A stretch of DNA of 64,000 nt from Micromonospora coxensis (lineage in GTDB: Bacteria > Actinomycetota > Actinomycetes > Mycobacteriales > Micromonosporaceae). Below, piece by piece: positions 43,992 to 52,163 of the stretch (positions are counted from its first letter, which is position 1; every line of letters starts with the position of its first letter). A program made the translations under genes and the position numbers. The notes under the pieces were generated by a model. It saw nothing but the letters and a program-made list of their open reading frames with translations, did no database searches and was not told the origin of the DNA. The DNA is taken from NCBI RefSeq assembly GCF_900090295.1, contig NZ_LT607753.1:2232001-2296000 (forward strand), read 5' to 3'.

Positions 43992-44243
43992 GTGACCGAC
44001 GACGTTCCCGTGACCGACGCGCCCACCACCGACGCGGCCGTCGACGAGCCGGACATCCGGCGCCTCGACGACCTGCTGGAGGACCTGTACCACGGCCAGG
44101 AGCGGATCAGCCAGGCGGACATCTACCGCCGGGCCGTCGCGGCGGAACTGCCCGCGCAGCTGCTCACCCGGATCGCCGCCCTGCCCCAGGGCGAGTACGC
44201 GGTGGACGAGGTGGCGGACCTGCTCGGCGGCTCGGTCACCTGA
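43992..44243 (+). CDS. Small DUF2795-like protein
   Basis: 83 residues. The C-terminal half (AVAAELPAQLLTRIAALPQGEYAVDEVADLLGG) resembles the DUF2795 helix-turn motif common in actinobacterial small proteins; function unknown. GTG 43992 follows TAGGTG by 7 nt. It is 32 bp upstream of the next small gene and likely co-transcribed. Confidence 0.6.
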   Translation: MTDDVPVTDAPTTDAAVDEPDIRRLDDLLEDLYHGQERISQADIYRRAVAAELPAQLLTRIAALPQGEYAVDEVADLLGGSVT

Positions 44244-44275
44244 CCCCCGGCAGTCCCCGGCGAGAGGAGACCGCA

Positions 44276-44479
44276 ATGTCCCACCACGAGGAGCGCCACG
44301 AGAAGGTGCCGGCGCTCGGCCAACCGCCGGAGGGCACGGACACCCTCCCCGAGCCGGACTTCGCCAACGAGCACGACCGCACCGCGGTCGACCGGGACAT
44401 CATCACCGGCGAGGACGAACGGGAGCCGGAGACGTCGCGCGGCTGGGCCGGCGAGAACGGCGGCAGCACGCCGACCTGA
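44276..44479 (+). CDS. Small acidic hydrophilic protein
   Basis: 67 residues, charged and Gly/Pro-containing, probably disordered (EGTDTLPEPDFANEHDRTAVDRDIITGEDERE). Good ribosome site GAGAGGAG before ATG 44276. No family recognised; followed by a perfect palindromic terminator. Confidence 0.6.
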   Translation: MSHHEERHEKVPALGQPPEGTDTLPEPDFANEHDRTAVDRDIITGEDEREPETSRGWAGENGGSTPT

Positions 44480-44491
44480 CGAACAGCCACG

Positions 44492-44529
44492 GAGCGAGGG
44501 GGCCGGCAGCGCTGCCGGCCCCCTCGCTC
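44492..44529. terminator. Perfect 38-bp palindrome terminator
   Basis: Two 19-bp arms (44492-44510 and 44511-44529) meet with no spacer, between convergent genes; works on both strands. Confidence 0.85.
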
Positions 44530-44540
44530 GCGCGTACGGG

Positions 44541-45083
44541 TCAGTCCTCGTCGTGGTGTCCGCCCTCGGCGGCCTGCTGGGCGACCGCGTACCCCATCTG
44601 GAGGAAGTCCGACGCGGCCACCGCGGTCAGCGCGGTGGCGACCAGGCGGGTGAGCCGGGGCGCCAGCACCAGACCGGCGGTCATGCCGGTGGCGACCCAG
44701 ACCGCGAGGCAGAACGGGCAGCTCAGCAGCTCCCCGATGGCGTGCCGGGTCGGGCTGCCGGAGTCGCGGACCTGCTCCATCACCTCGCCGCTGCCGATCG
44801 GGTGGTCGTAGCGGGTGAACGGCGCCCGCAGCGGGCTGGTCACCGCGTCCTTGGCGAGCAGCCGGCTCAGCTTGTGCGTGGCGATGCCGAGCAGCACCAC
44901 GTCGGCGGTGGCGGGCCGCTCCGGCACCGGCCGCCCGGTGACCTTCACCAGCCCGGCCAGGGACGCGGCGACGGTGGCGTAGGTGCCCATCGCCTTGAGG
45001 TAGCCGTCCAGCGGCCGGTACTCGTCCGGCGCGTACGCGCGGCGCAGCCGCGCCACCCTCTGCTTCAAGCCAGTCCCGGTCAA
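44541..45083 (-). CDS. DUF1360 membrane protein
   Basis: 180 residues. The DUF1360 hallmarks are VVLLGIATHKLSRLLAKDAVTSPLRAPFTRY and GELLSCPFCLAVWVATGM. At least two membrane helices. Function unknown; often near small envelope genes. The start is TTG (45083), supported by GAGGAGG five nt upstream; no ATG/GTG fits better. Last gene of a three-gene minus-strand operon. Confidence 0.85.
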   Translation of the reverse strand: MTGTGLKQRVARLRRAYAPDEYRPLDGYLKAMGTYATVAASLAGLVKVTGRPVPERPATADVVLLGIATHKLSRLLAKDAVTSPLRAPFTRYDHPIGSGEVMEQVRDSGSPTRHAIGELLSCPFCLAVWVATGMTAGLVLAPRLTRLVATALTAVAASDFLQMGYAVAQQAAEGGHHDED

Positions 45084-45113
45084 GCCGGCCTCCTCGTGCT
45101 GGTCAGGGTCCGC

Positions 45114-45440
45114 TCATCCGGCGGTCAGGTTGTCGGCCACCTCACGGGCGAGGTTGGCCAGGGTCTCGTCGGCCAGGCCGTCGGCCCCGTCCCCGGACAG
45201 GTCGAGCCGGACCCGGGATCCGCCGGCGTCGGCGGGCTCCACCTGGATCTCGGCCGACCAGCCGGGGGCGGAGCCGCTGCTCCACCGGGCCCGGAGCTGC
45301 TCGGCGCTGGTCTGCGGGCGTTCCCCGCCGTCGACCCGCAGCGGCTCCGGCAACCAGGCCGACACCCGGTCGGGGTCGGTCGCCGTGCTGAAGACCACCT
45401 CGGGTGGGGCGGACATGCCCCGCTCGGCGCGCGCGTCCAT
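45114..45440 (-). CDS. SRPBCC (polyketide-cyclase-like) domain protein
   Basis: 108 residues. APPEVVFSTATDPDRVSAWLPEPLRV at the start and GSRVRLDLSGDG at the middle fit the START/SRPBCC hydrophobic-pocket fold. Ligand unknown. Its ATG shares one base with the stop of the preceding DUF6158 gene (TGATG). Confidence 0.75.
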   Translation of the reverse strand: MDARAERGMSAPPEVVFSTATDPDRVSAWLPEPLRVDGGERPQTSAEQLRARWSSGSAPGWSAEIQVEPADAGGSRVRLDLSGDGADGLADETLANLAREVADNLTAG

Positions 45441-45751
45441 CAGGCGTCCCGCAACCGACTCGGGTCGATCTCGCGCCCCGGGTGCCGGGCCAGGTACTCG
45501 GTCTCCAACTCGGCGGTGCGGCGCAGGTGGTTGGCGAGGGCGGAGTCCGAGGCGTGCCGCAGGGTGTCCAGCCGGGTGCGGTGCAGGCTCTGCAGCTCCC
45601 GGATCAGGTCCTCGTCACCCAGCTCCGCCGGGTCCACCCCGAGCAGCTCGCCGTCGAGGTCGCCGGACGCGCCGGAGGCGGCGTGGTCGCCGTCCCACTC
45701 GGTCACCCGCTGCTCCGGGCTGGCTCCGGTCTGGCGTACTGATTCGGTCAT
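45440..45751 (-). CDS. DUF6158 family protein
   Basis: 103 residues, helical. LGDEDLIRELQSLHRTRLDTLRHASDSALANHLRRTAELETEYLARHPGREIDP is the family core, known from actinobacteria without assigned function. First gene of the DUF6158-SRPBCC-DUF1360 operon; ATG 45751 follows a G-rich ribosome site. Confidence 0.8.
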   Translation of the reverse strand: MTESVRQTGASPEQRVTEWDGDHAASGASGDLDGELLGVDPAELGDEDLIRELQSLHRTRLDTLRHASDSALANHLRRTAELETEYLARHPGREIDPSRLRDA

Positions 45752-45868
45752 GTCGCCCCCCTGGGCTCGTTTGGGCTGGCGACTAGACGGATGCCCACAC
45801 CGGGTGTCACCAAACCCACCTACGACACCGTGTCGGAGACGGCGGGTCGCCCCGGTACGCTCGACGCC

Positions 45869-46297
45869 ATGAAACGGCTCTGGACACCGGCGTGGATCGT
45901 CCGCCACGTGGCCATGGTCGTGCTGGTCGTCGGGTTCCTGGCGCTGGGCTGGTGGCAGATCAGCCGCGCCGCCTCGGGAAACACGCTCAGCTGGGCTTAC
46001 GCGGTGGAGTGGCCGATCTTCGCCGGCTTCGTGGTCTTCGTCTGGTGGCGCGAGGTCCGGCACACGCTGCGCGGCCGGCCCGCCGCCGCGCCGGAGGCGG
46101 CCACCGCGCCGACCGAGCCGGTCACGCCCGGTGACGCCGCGTCCGGTCCCACCCCGGCGGTACGCCGCCCGGTGCGGGTGACCCGGGTGCCGGCGACGAG
46201 CGGCGGGCCGGAGGACGCCGACCTGGCCGAGTACAACCGCTACCTGACATGGTTGAACGCCAACCCGGGCGCGAAGCCCGGCGACTATCCCGGCTGA
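45869..46297 (+). CDS. Small membrane protein (two helices) with Pro/Ala-rich tail
   Basis: 142 residues. Two membrane helices (WIVRHVAMVVLVVGFLALGWW and YAVEWPIFAGFVVFVWW), then a long Pro/Ala linker and a conserved-looking end EDADLAEYNRYLTWLNANPG. Such proteins precede DUF3817 genes in many actinobacteria. ATG 45869 follows TACGCT by exactly 7 nt, so leaderless. Function unknown. Confidence 0.75.
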   Translation: MKRLWTPAWIVRHVAMVVLVVGFLALGWWQISRAASGNTLSWAYAVEWPIFAGFVVFVWWREVRHTLRGRPAAAPEAATAPTEPVTPGDAASGPTPAVRRPVRVTRVPATSGGPEDADLAEYNRYLTWLNANPGAKPGDYPG

Positions 46298-46322
46298 GGC
46301 CGGTGCGGAAGGACGGACGACG

Positions 46323-46655
46323 GTGGGCGGAGCCCTTACCCGGTACCGCGTGATCGCCTGGATCGTGGGCGTGGCGCTGGTCGTGCTGGTGCTGATCGGC
46401 ATGCCGCTGAAGTACGCGGCCGACGAGCCGATCGTGGTGGAGGTCGTCGGCACCGCGCACGGCTGGCTCTACATGCTCTACCTGGCCGCCACCTTCGACC
46501 TGGGCCGCCGGGTGCACTGGCCGTTGAAGCGGATGCTGCTGGTGATGCTCGCCGGCACGGTCCCGTTCGTGTCCTTCGTCGCCGAGCGCAAGGTCACCCG
46601 GGAGTTGGCGGCCCGGCTCGGCGAGCAGGCCCCGGAGCCGGTCGCCGCCGGCTGA
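46323..46655 (+). CDS. DUF3817 membrane protein
   Basis: 110 residues with three membrane helices; VIAWIVGVALVVLVLIGMPLKYAADEP and GTAHGWLYMLYLAATFDLGRRVHWPLKRMLLVMLAGTVPFVSFVAE are the DUF3817 core. GTG start. Co-transcribed with the preceding membrane gene, with a 25-bp gap. Function unknown. Confidence 0.82.
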   Translation: MGGALTRYRVIAWIVGVALVVLVLIGMPLKYAADEPIVVEVVGTAHGWLYMLYLAATFDLGRRVHWPLKRMLLVMLAGTVPFVSFVAERKVTRELAARLGEQAPEPVAAG

Positions 46656-46662
46656 GCCCCGC

Positions 46663-47175
46663 TCAGCGCTCCGGCCGCCAGTAGCCCGCGTCGGGCGCCT
46701 GCTCGGCGTCGACGTAGCGGTGTCCCTCGCGGGCCTTCCGCAGCGCCGCGACGACCTGGTCGAACTGCCCCGCGTCGTCGCTGCTGAACAGCAGCGCCTC
46801 GACACCCTGGCAGTGCCCCCACAGCTCGTACGCGGGCGGCCGCCAGCGGTCCCCGGCGAGCACCAGCAGCACCGGCAGCATCCAGACCAGCCCCAGGGTC
46901 AGGTACGCCCCGGCGGTGAGCCGCTGCAACCCGCCGGTGAAGCCGAGCAGGACGCCCACCGTGGTGATCAGGGCGGTGGTGACCGCGACGACCCGCACGG
47001 CGAGGCGGTCGTGCGGGCCCCGGCAGGTGCGCAGGTGGGTGAGGTCGGCGACCGCGTAGGTGTTCCGGCCGACGGTGAACCGCTCGGTGGTCACCACGAT
47101 GCCGGGGCGGGCGTAGAGGAGTGTGGTCCGCCGCGACGATCGGGGCGGGCGGGTGGCGGATCGGTGTGCCTGCAC
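46663..47175 (-). CDS. DUF6232-type membrane protein
   Basis: 170 residues. TTLLYARPGIVVTTERFTVGRNTYAVADLTHLRTCRG is the N-terminal beta-rich half, followed by two membrane helices (VVAVTTALITTVGVLLGF; LTLGLVWMLPVLLVLAGD) and a short cytoplasmic end. This organisation matches DUF6232. GTG 47175 has GGGAGG 5 nt upstream; in-frame ATG 47259 is possible but lacks a site. Confidence 0.72.
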   Translation of the reverse strand: MQAHRSATRPPRSSRRTTLLYARPGIVVTTERFTVGRNTYAVADLTHLRTCRGPHDRLAVRVVAVTTALITTVGVLLGFTGGLQRLTAGAYLTLGLVWMLPVLLVLAGDRWRPPAYELWGHCQGVEALLFSSDDAGQFDQVVAALRKAREGHRYVDAEQAPDAGYWRPER

Positions 47176-47437
47176 GGCGTCCTCCCACGGGCCGGCGGCG
47201 CCGGTGCTCCCATCGCCACGCGCCTGCGTACGACGGGATTCCCGGCCTCGAGGCTCCATTCTGTTGCCGGTCGGCAAGGGGCGCGCGGCGAAATCGGCAC
47301 CGGTGGTCCGGTCCACGGCTGTCGCGACGCCGGGATCTGCCGGCCATTTCGGTTTTGTCGGGCAGTCGACGCCGCGACGAGGCACGTCATCCGCCCGGAA
47401 GGACGAATCGGTCGGCAAGCCGCAGAAGCATCCGGAA

Positions 47438-47486
47438 GTTACGAAACGGCAGACCCGGCGGTCACAACGGCGTCACGAGAGGTCAC
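47438..47486 (+). promoter_or_regulatory. Phased GTCAC direct repeats upstream of the NlpC/P60 gene
   Basis: GTCAC occurs at 47461, 47472 and 47482, spaced 11 and 10 bp, so on one helical face; GTTAC at 47438 is two turns further up. Direct repeats of GTNAC are the type of site bound by the response regulator MtrA, which controls cell-wall hydrolases in actinobacteria. Confidence 0.45.
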
Positions 47487-47671
47487 CACGCACAGCGTCT
47501 TTTCCTGCCTCTTTGCCAACTTTCGCCCCTGCTTCACCTGCGGGTGACATCCGTCCCGGGTTAGGTTGGGCGGGTCGGCCCGGTCGGCCGCCATCCGTCC
47601 GGATGGCCCCGGGCCGGTGTCGCCGCAGGCGTGGCACCCCGCGGCGACCGGTGGAGAGGAGCATTCCGCTC
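47487..47671 (+). promoter_or_regulatory. Promoter and structured 5' leader of the NlpC/P60 gene
   Basis: TAGGTT (47562-47567) would start transcription near 47575, leaving a ~97-nt leader that folds into two hairpins (CCATCCG/CGGATGG inside CGGCCCGG/CCGGGCCG, then TCGCCGC/GCGGCGA). No riboswitch class was recognised. The pyrimidine-rich stretch before it (47496-47537) is unusual. Nothing gene-like is seen from 47176 on. Confidence 0.4.
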
Positions 47672-48649
47672 TTGTCGTCCTTACGGATGCTGGTGCGAAC
47701 GCTCACGGTCGCCGGCCTCACGGCCGCGCTGATCGCCCCGTCGGCGGTGGCTCGGGCCGAGCCGTCCGTCGCCGAGCTGACCGCACGGATCGAGAAGTCC
47801 TCGACCGAGCTGGAGCGGGTCGTCGAGTCGTACAACAAGCTCAACGAGGAGATCAAGGCCAACAAGGCGGCCGCGGCCCGGCTGCACGCCCGGATCGGCC
47901 CGCTGGAGGCCCAGACCGCGCAGAGCCGCGCCGACGTCGGCGAGCTGGCCGCGACCGCGTACAAGACCGGCGGGCTGCGCACCGCCCAGGCGCTGCTCGA
48001 ACCGGGCGGCTCCGGCTCCCTGATGGACCGGCTGAGCACGCTGGACCACCTCACCCGGCAGCGCCAGGAGCGGATCGCCGGGTTCACCGACAGCCAGCGC
48101 CGGCTGCTCGACCAGAAGGCCCGGCTGGACGCGACGCTGGCCCGGGAGGCCGCACAGGCGAAGGCCATGTCGGGCACCAGGCGGACCATCGAACGGGACC
48201 TGGCCAAGCTCTACGAGTTGCGCCGGCAGGCGTACGGCCGGGCCACCGAGGCGCCCGCCCCACGACCGGCCTCGTCGAGCCGGGACGACGCGCCCGCCGT
48301 CTCCGGCAAGGCCGGCATCGCGGTGCGCTACGCGTACGGGGCGGTCGGCAAGCCGTACGTCTGGGGCGGCGACGGCCCCGACGGGTACGACTGCTCGGGC
48401 CTGACCTCCGCCGCCTGGCGGGCGGCCGGCAAGTCCCTGCCGCACAACACCCGGATGCAGTGGGGTGTGGTGGCGCACATCAGCCGCAGCGAACTACGAC
48501 CGGGCGACCTGGTCTTCTACAGCGGCCTCGGGCACATGGGCATGTACGTCGGCGGCGGGCAGATCATCGACGCGCCCAGCGCCGGCCGCAACGTGCTGAA
48601 ACGGGACATGGACATCATGCCCATCCAGGGCTACGGCCGCGTCCGGTAG
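47672..48649 (+). CDS. Secreted NlpC/P60 peptidoglycan endopeptidase
   Basis: 325 residues. Signal peptide (VRTLTVAGLTAALIAPSAVARA), a coiled coil of ~150 residues (TARIEKSSTELERVVESYNKLNEEIKANK onward), a short linker, and a C-terminal NlpC/P60 domain with Cys in YDCSGLTSAAW and His in GLGHMGMYVGGG. RipA/RipC-type proteins cut D-Glu-mDAP bonds, the coil giving autoinhibition or FtsEX docking. The start is TTG 47672, with GAGGAG 10 nt upstream; ATG 47687 is too far from it. Confidence 0.9.
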   Translation: MSSLRMLVRTLTVAGLTAALIAPSAVARAEPSVAELTARIEKSSTELERVVESYNKLNEEIKANKAAAARLHARIGPLEAQTAQSRADVGELAATAYKTGGLRTAQALLEPGGSGSLMDRLSTLDHLTRQRQERIAGFTDSQRRLLDQKARLDATLAREAAQAKAMSGTRRTIERDLAKLYELRRQAYGRATEAPAPRPASSSRDDAPAVSGKAGIAVRYAYGAVGKPYVWGGDGPDGYDCSGLTSAAWRAAGKSLPHNTRMQWGVVAHISRSELRPGDLVFYSGLGHMGMYVGGGQIIDAPSAGRNVLKRDMDIMPIQGYGRVR

Positions 48650-48660
48650 CACCGACCGCA

Positions 48661-48709
48661 GACGGCGAACGGCCGGCGTCCCCCTATCGGACGCCGGCCG
48701 TTCGCCGTC
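48661..48709. terminator. Strong bidirectional terminator
   Basis: A perfect 21-bp stem (48661-48681 with 48689-48709) and 7-nt loop CCCTATC-type, between convergent NlpC/P60 and sigma-factor genes. Confidence 0.85.
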
Positions 48710-48722
48710 AATTGTTACCAGG

Positions 48723-49724
48723 TCAGGCGGCCTGAAGCCCCTCCGCCCGAGCCAGCTCACGGAGCCGGCCGAGGGCCTGGATCTCCAGCTGGCGGATCCG
48801 CTCGCGAGAGAGCGAGAAGCGCGACGCGACCTCGGTCAGCGAGTGCTCCCGCCCGTCCTCCAGTCCGTACCGGGCCCGCATGATGCCGGCGGACCGGTCG
48901 TCGAGGTGGTTGAGCAGACCCTCGATGCGCTGCCGCTCCAGGCCGGTGAGCACGATCTCCTCCGGCGACGGGGCGTCGCTGTCGGCGACCAGGTCACCGA
49001 GGTTGGTGTCGCCGTCGTCGCCCACCGGGGTGTCCAGCGACACGGTGTCCTGCGACCAGCGGACCAGCTCGTTGACCCGCTCGACGGTGACGCCGAGGGC
49101 CGCCGCGATCTGCTCCGGCTCCGGGTCGCTGCCCAGCTCACGGGTGAGCTGCCGGGCCACGTTGCGCATCCGGTTGACGTCCTCCACCAGGTGCACGGGC
49201 AGTCGGACGGTGCGCTCCTGCTGCGCGATCGCCCGGCTGATCGCCTGACGGATCCACCAGGTGGCGTAGGTGGAGAACTTGTAGCCGCGCTCGTAGTCGA
49301 ACTTCTCGACCGCCCGGACCAGGCCGGTGTTGCCCTCCTGGATCAGGTCCAGCATGGGCATCCCGGAGCGCACGTAGCGGCGGGCGATGGAGACGACCAG
49401 CCGCAGGTTGGCCCGGATGAACAGGTCCTTGGCCCGCTCGCCCTCGACGACGAGGCGCTCCAGGTCCTCCCGGTCGACGCCGGCGGGGACGCGGTCCTCA
49501 CCGAGCAGGTGCTCGGCGTAGAGGCCGGCCTCGATGGCCTTGGAGAGATCGACCTCCTTGGCGGCGTCCAGCAGCGGCGTCCGGGAGATCTCGTGAAGGT
49601 AGACGCCGACCAGGTCGCGCTCCTCGGCGACCTCGTCGGTCCGCATGCCGATGTTCTTGTCCACGTTGCCCACGGTCCCCTCGCTCGCGCCGGTTGCCCG
49701 GTTCCTTGCCATCCCCACGTCCAT
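48723..49724 (-). CDS. Group 2 sigma-70 factor (HrdD/SigB-like)
   Basis: 333 residues. Regions 1.2-4.2 are present: DLVGVYLHEISRTPLL, LFIRANLRLVVSIARRYVRSGMPMLDLIQEGN (2.1-2.2), FDYERGYKFSTYATWWIRQAI (2.3-2.4), the 3.0-3.1 block VRLPVHLVEDVNRM, and 4.2 SLTEVASRFSLSRERIRQLEIQALGRLR. It lacks the long N-terminus of the primary factor, so group 2. ATG 49724 follows GGGGGAGGG. An exact SigR-type promoter lies ~50 bp upstream. Confidence 0.9.
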   Translation of the reverse strand: MDVGMARNRATGASEGTVGNVDKNIGMRTDEVAEERDLVGVYLHEISRTPLLDAAKEVDLSKAIEAGLYAEHLLGEDRVPAGVDREDLERLVVEGERAKDLFIRANLRLVVSIARRYVRSGMPMLDLIQEGNTGLVRAVEKFDYERGYKFSTYATWWIRQAISRAIAQQERTVRLPVHLVEDVNRMRNVARQLTRELGSDPEPEQIAAALGVTVERVNELVRWSQDTVSLDTPVGDDGDTNLGDLVADSDAPSPEEIVLTGLERQRIEGLLNHLDDRSAGIMRARYGLEDGREHSLTEVASRFSLSRERIRQLEIQALGRLRELARAEGLQAA

Positions 49725-49774
49725 CAGCCCTCCCCCGTAACCTCCGCTGTGCCCGTCGGTGCTGACACCTACAC

Positions 49775-49800
49775 AACAGATGAGACGTGTCGGGGATTCC
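49775..49800 (-). promoter_or_regulatory. SigR/SigH-type promoter of the sigma-factor gene
   Basis: On the minus strand GGAAT (49796-49800) and GTTG (from 49777) are separated by exactly 18 nt, the consensus of the thiol-oxidative-stress factor SigR/SigH (GGAAT-N18-GTT). In Streptomyces hrdD is a known SigR target, so the match fits the gene. Confidence 0.65.
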
Positions 49801-50147
49801 ATGTCGTGAGTCGAAAGTGTCACGAATGCCTGAGTATCAGCTGAAAGCTCGGTCCACGTTTGCTGTCAGCACCCATTCGGGCTCACTGGCCACGCATCTC
49901 GAACGGGCCGGCGGATCAGGGAAGATGGCCCTGCGCCAGCACACATCGCACCATTGCGACGCCTGATGACGCAGCGACCCTGGTCACCGCCGGGCTGCGA
50001 TCCTGGTCACTGCCAGATACGCGTCGGTGGACCGGCCGGTTCATTCACGGAAGTAGGATTACCCCACGCCCTGGACAACAATCCGTCCGCCGTCGGACGT
50101 CCCGTCCACGACGTGTTCCGCGTCTCACCCTCGGGTGACGGGGCGGC
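49801..50147. other. Intergenic region between the sigma-factor promoter and murQ end
   Basis: No convincing gene. TAGGAT at 50055-50060 resembles a plus-strand -10 element but has no -35 and no ORF after it. A short CACCC/GGGTG stem near 50129-50140 may terminate murQ. Confidence 0.35.
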
Positions 50148-51095
50148 TCAGGAGGCGAGCAGGGCCAGCGCGCCGCGCACCTGGTGCGCGCACCGGGCCA
50201 GCGCGGCCCGCGCGGCGGGCACCTCCGCGCCGGAGACGAGCGAGACCAGGGCGGTCTTGAGGTCGCCGTCGGCCTCGTGCAGCGCGCGACGGGAGATCTC
50301 CTCGGAGCAGCCGGTGGCCTCCATCAGGATCGAGATCATCCGGCCCCGGAGCTTGGCGTTGGTGGCGACCATGTCGATCATGAGGTTGGAGTAGACCCGG
50401 CCGAGTCGCACCATCACGGCCGTGGAGAAGGTGTTCAGCACCAGCTTCTGCGCGGTGCCCGCCTTCATCCGGGTCGAGCCGGTGACCACCTCCGGTCCGG
50501 TGTCCACCCCGATGAACACGTCGACCACGCCGGCGGCCGACGCCTCCGGGTTCGCGCAGAGCAGCACGGTCGAGGCGCCCTGCGCCCGGGCTGCGGCGAG
50601 CGCCCCGAGCACGTACGGGGTGCGTCCGCTGGCCGCCAGGCCGACCACCAGGTCACCGGCGCGGACGCAGTCGGCCGCCTCGGCGGCACCGCCCCGGTCG
50701 TCGTCCTCGGCGTCCTCGACGGCGCGCCACATGGCGTCCGGGCCGCCGGCCAGGTGGGCGCAGAACCAGTCACGCGGGGAGTTGAACGTCGGGGCCAGCT
50801 CGGCGGCGTCGAGCACTCCCAGCCGGCCGGACGTGCCGGCGCCGAAGTAGTGCACCCGGTGCCCGCCGCGCAGCGCGGCCACCGCGAGGTCGACCGTCGC
50901 GGCGATCTCGTCGAGCACCGCCGCGACCGCGTCCGGCACCCGGCGGTCGGCCTCGTTGATGACGGTGAGCACGTCCCGGGTCGACATCAGGTCGAGGTCG
51001 AGGCTGTGCGGGTTGCGCCGCTCGGTGGGGGCGCCGACGCGTACCACCGGTCGGACCACCGCGGCCTCGTCGGGCTCCACCCGACCGGCCGTCAT
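50148..51095 (-). CDS. murQ: N-acetylmuramic acid 6-phosphate etherase
   Basis: 315 residues. HYFGAGTSGRLGVLDAAELAPTFN is the SIS-domain signature and VTGSTRMKAGTAQKLVLNTFSTAVMVRLGRVYSNLMIDM the family motif with catalytic residues. It converts MurNAc-6-P to GlcNAc-6-P and lactate in wall recycling. ATG 51095 overlaps the murR stop by 4 bp. No MurNAc transporter or kinase is adjacent, so the substrate source is elsewhere. Confidence 0.93.
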   Translation of the reverse strand: MTAGRVEPDEAAVVRPVVRVGAPTERRNPHSLDLDLMSTRDVLTVINEADRRVPDAVAAVLDEIAATVDLAVAALRGGHRVHYFGAGTSGRLGVLDAAELAPTFNSPRDWFCAHLAGGPDAMWRAVEDAEDDDRGGAAEAADCVRAGDLVVGLAASGRTPYVLGALAAARAQGASTVLLCANPEASAAGVVDVFIGVDTGPEVVTGSTRMKAGTAQKLVLNTFSTAVMVRLGRVYSNLMIDMVATNAKLRGRMISILMEATGCSEEISRRALHEADGDLKTALVSLVSGAEVPAARAALARCAHQVRGALALLAS

Positions 51096-52006
51096 GCCCG
51101 CCTCCGCCCGGCACCGACCCGATGCGACTGGACCGCGTCGGCGGTCGCCTCCAGGGCCTTGCGGGCCCGTGCCCGGTTCCGGGCGGCCACCCCGACGAAG
51201 AGGACGTCGACGACGGTCAGCTGGGCGAGGCGGCTGGCCGTCGCGCCCGAACGGTAGGTCGTCTCGCGGGCCGCGGTGGTGAGCACGAAGTCGGCCACCT
51301 CGGTGATCGGCGAGCGGGGGAAGTTGGTCAGCGCCACCGTGGAGGCGCCCCGGGCCCGGGCCTGTTCGAGCACCTCGATGACGTCGGAGGTGGTGCCGGT
51401 GTGCGAGATGCCGACCGCGACGTCGCCCTTGCCGAGCAGGGCGGCGGAGGTCAGCGCGGTGTGCACGTCCGGGAAGTAGAAGGCGGTGCGGCCGATGCGG
51501 TGCAGCTTCTGCTGGAAGTCGGAGGCGACGAAGCCGCTGGCCCCGGCGCCGTAGACGTCGATGCGGCCGGCGGCGGCGATGGCGTCCACCACCCGCTCGC
51601 AGACCGCCGGGTCGAGCTGCTCGGCGGTCTCCTCGACGGCCCGCGCGTCGTTGAACGCGATGGTGGCGATGATCTGCGCCAGGTCGGCCCCGGGCGGGAT
51701 GTCGCCGCCGACCACCCGGGCGTCCGGCGGCTCGACCCGGCGGGCGGCCTCCGCGGCGAGCCGGATCCGCAACTGCGGGTAGCCGTCCATGCCCACCGAC
51801 CGGCAGAACCGGATGACGGTGGCCTCGGATGTCTCGGCGGCGGTGGCGAGATCGGTGATCGTCCGCCGCGCGGCGTCGGCCGGGTCGGAGACGACCAGCC
51901 GGGCCACCCGCTGCTCGGCGGGGGACAGCGAGGGGAGCAGGCCACTGATGTGGACGATCAGGCCACCGGGCTCGTGACTCGCAGAAATCTTCGGACTCTT
52001 CGCCAC
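51092..52006 (-). CDS. murR: RpiR/MurR-family transcriptional regulator
   Basis: 304 residues. N-terminal RpiR helix-turn-helix (LSPAEQRVARLVVSDPADAARRTITDLATAAETSEATVIRFCRSVGMDGYPQLRIRLA) and C-terminal SIS domain (IDVYGAGASGFVASDFQQKLHRIG; VGISHTGTTSDVIE) that would bind a phosphosugar such as MurNAc-6-P. GTG 52006 lies 6 nt after TAAGTT, leaderless. A palindrome spans that promoter, so autorepression is likely. It is co-transcribed with murQ. Confidence 0.9.
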   Translation of the reverse strand: MAKSPKISASHEPGGLIVHISGLLPSLSPAEQRVARLVVSDPADAARRTITDLATAAETSEATVIRFCRSVGMDGYPQLRIRLAAEAARRVEPPDARVVGGDIPPGADLAQIIATIAFNDARAVEETAEQLDPAVCERVVDAIAAAGRIDVYGAGASGFVASDFQQKLHRIGRTAFYFPDVHTALTSAALLGKGDVAVGISHTGTTSDVIEVLEQARARGASTVALTNFPRSPITEVADFVLTTAARETTYRSGATASRLAQLTVVDVLFVGVAARNRARARKALEATADAVQSHRVGAGRRRA

Positions 52007-52008
52007 GG

Positions 52009-52025
52009 ATGAAACTTACTTTCAT
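52009..52025. promoter_or_regulatory. MurR operator candidate
   Basis: ATGAAA-CTTAC-TTTCAT is a perfect inverted repeat with a 5-nt centre covering the murR -10 (minus-strand TAAGTT, 52013-52018) and ending 2 nt before the start codon. TGAAA/TTTCA arms are typical in form of RpiR-family sites. Confidence 0.6.
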
Positions 52026-52163
52026 GAGTCGCGACCGTCAACCATCACCACGCGTATCCGACAGAAGTATCCCCCTCCGGTGCCGGGACCCGGCACCGGC
52101 CGTCGCCGCAGCATGACGCGCCTCGTCCGCGGGCCGCGCATCGACCGGGATACGGTGTGCCCC

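Noticed and set aside
47176..47671. Cyclic-di-AMP (ydaO-type) riboswitch before the NlpC/P60 gene, expected by analogy
   Set aside because: I could not align the conserved joining regions; the predicted promoter at 47562 leaves too short a leader. A covariance-model search would settle it.
50040..50110. Small RNA gene driven by TAGGAT at 50055
   Set aside because: No -35 element, no terminator pairing and no conserved structure could be seen.
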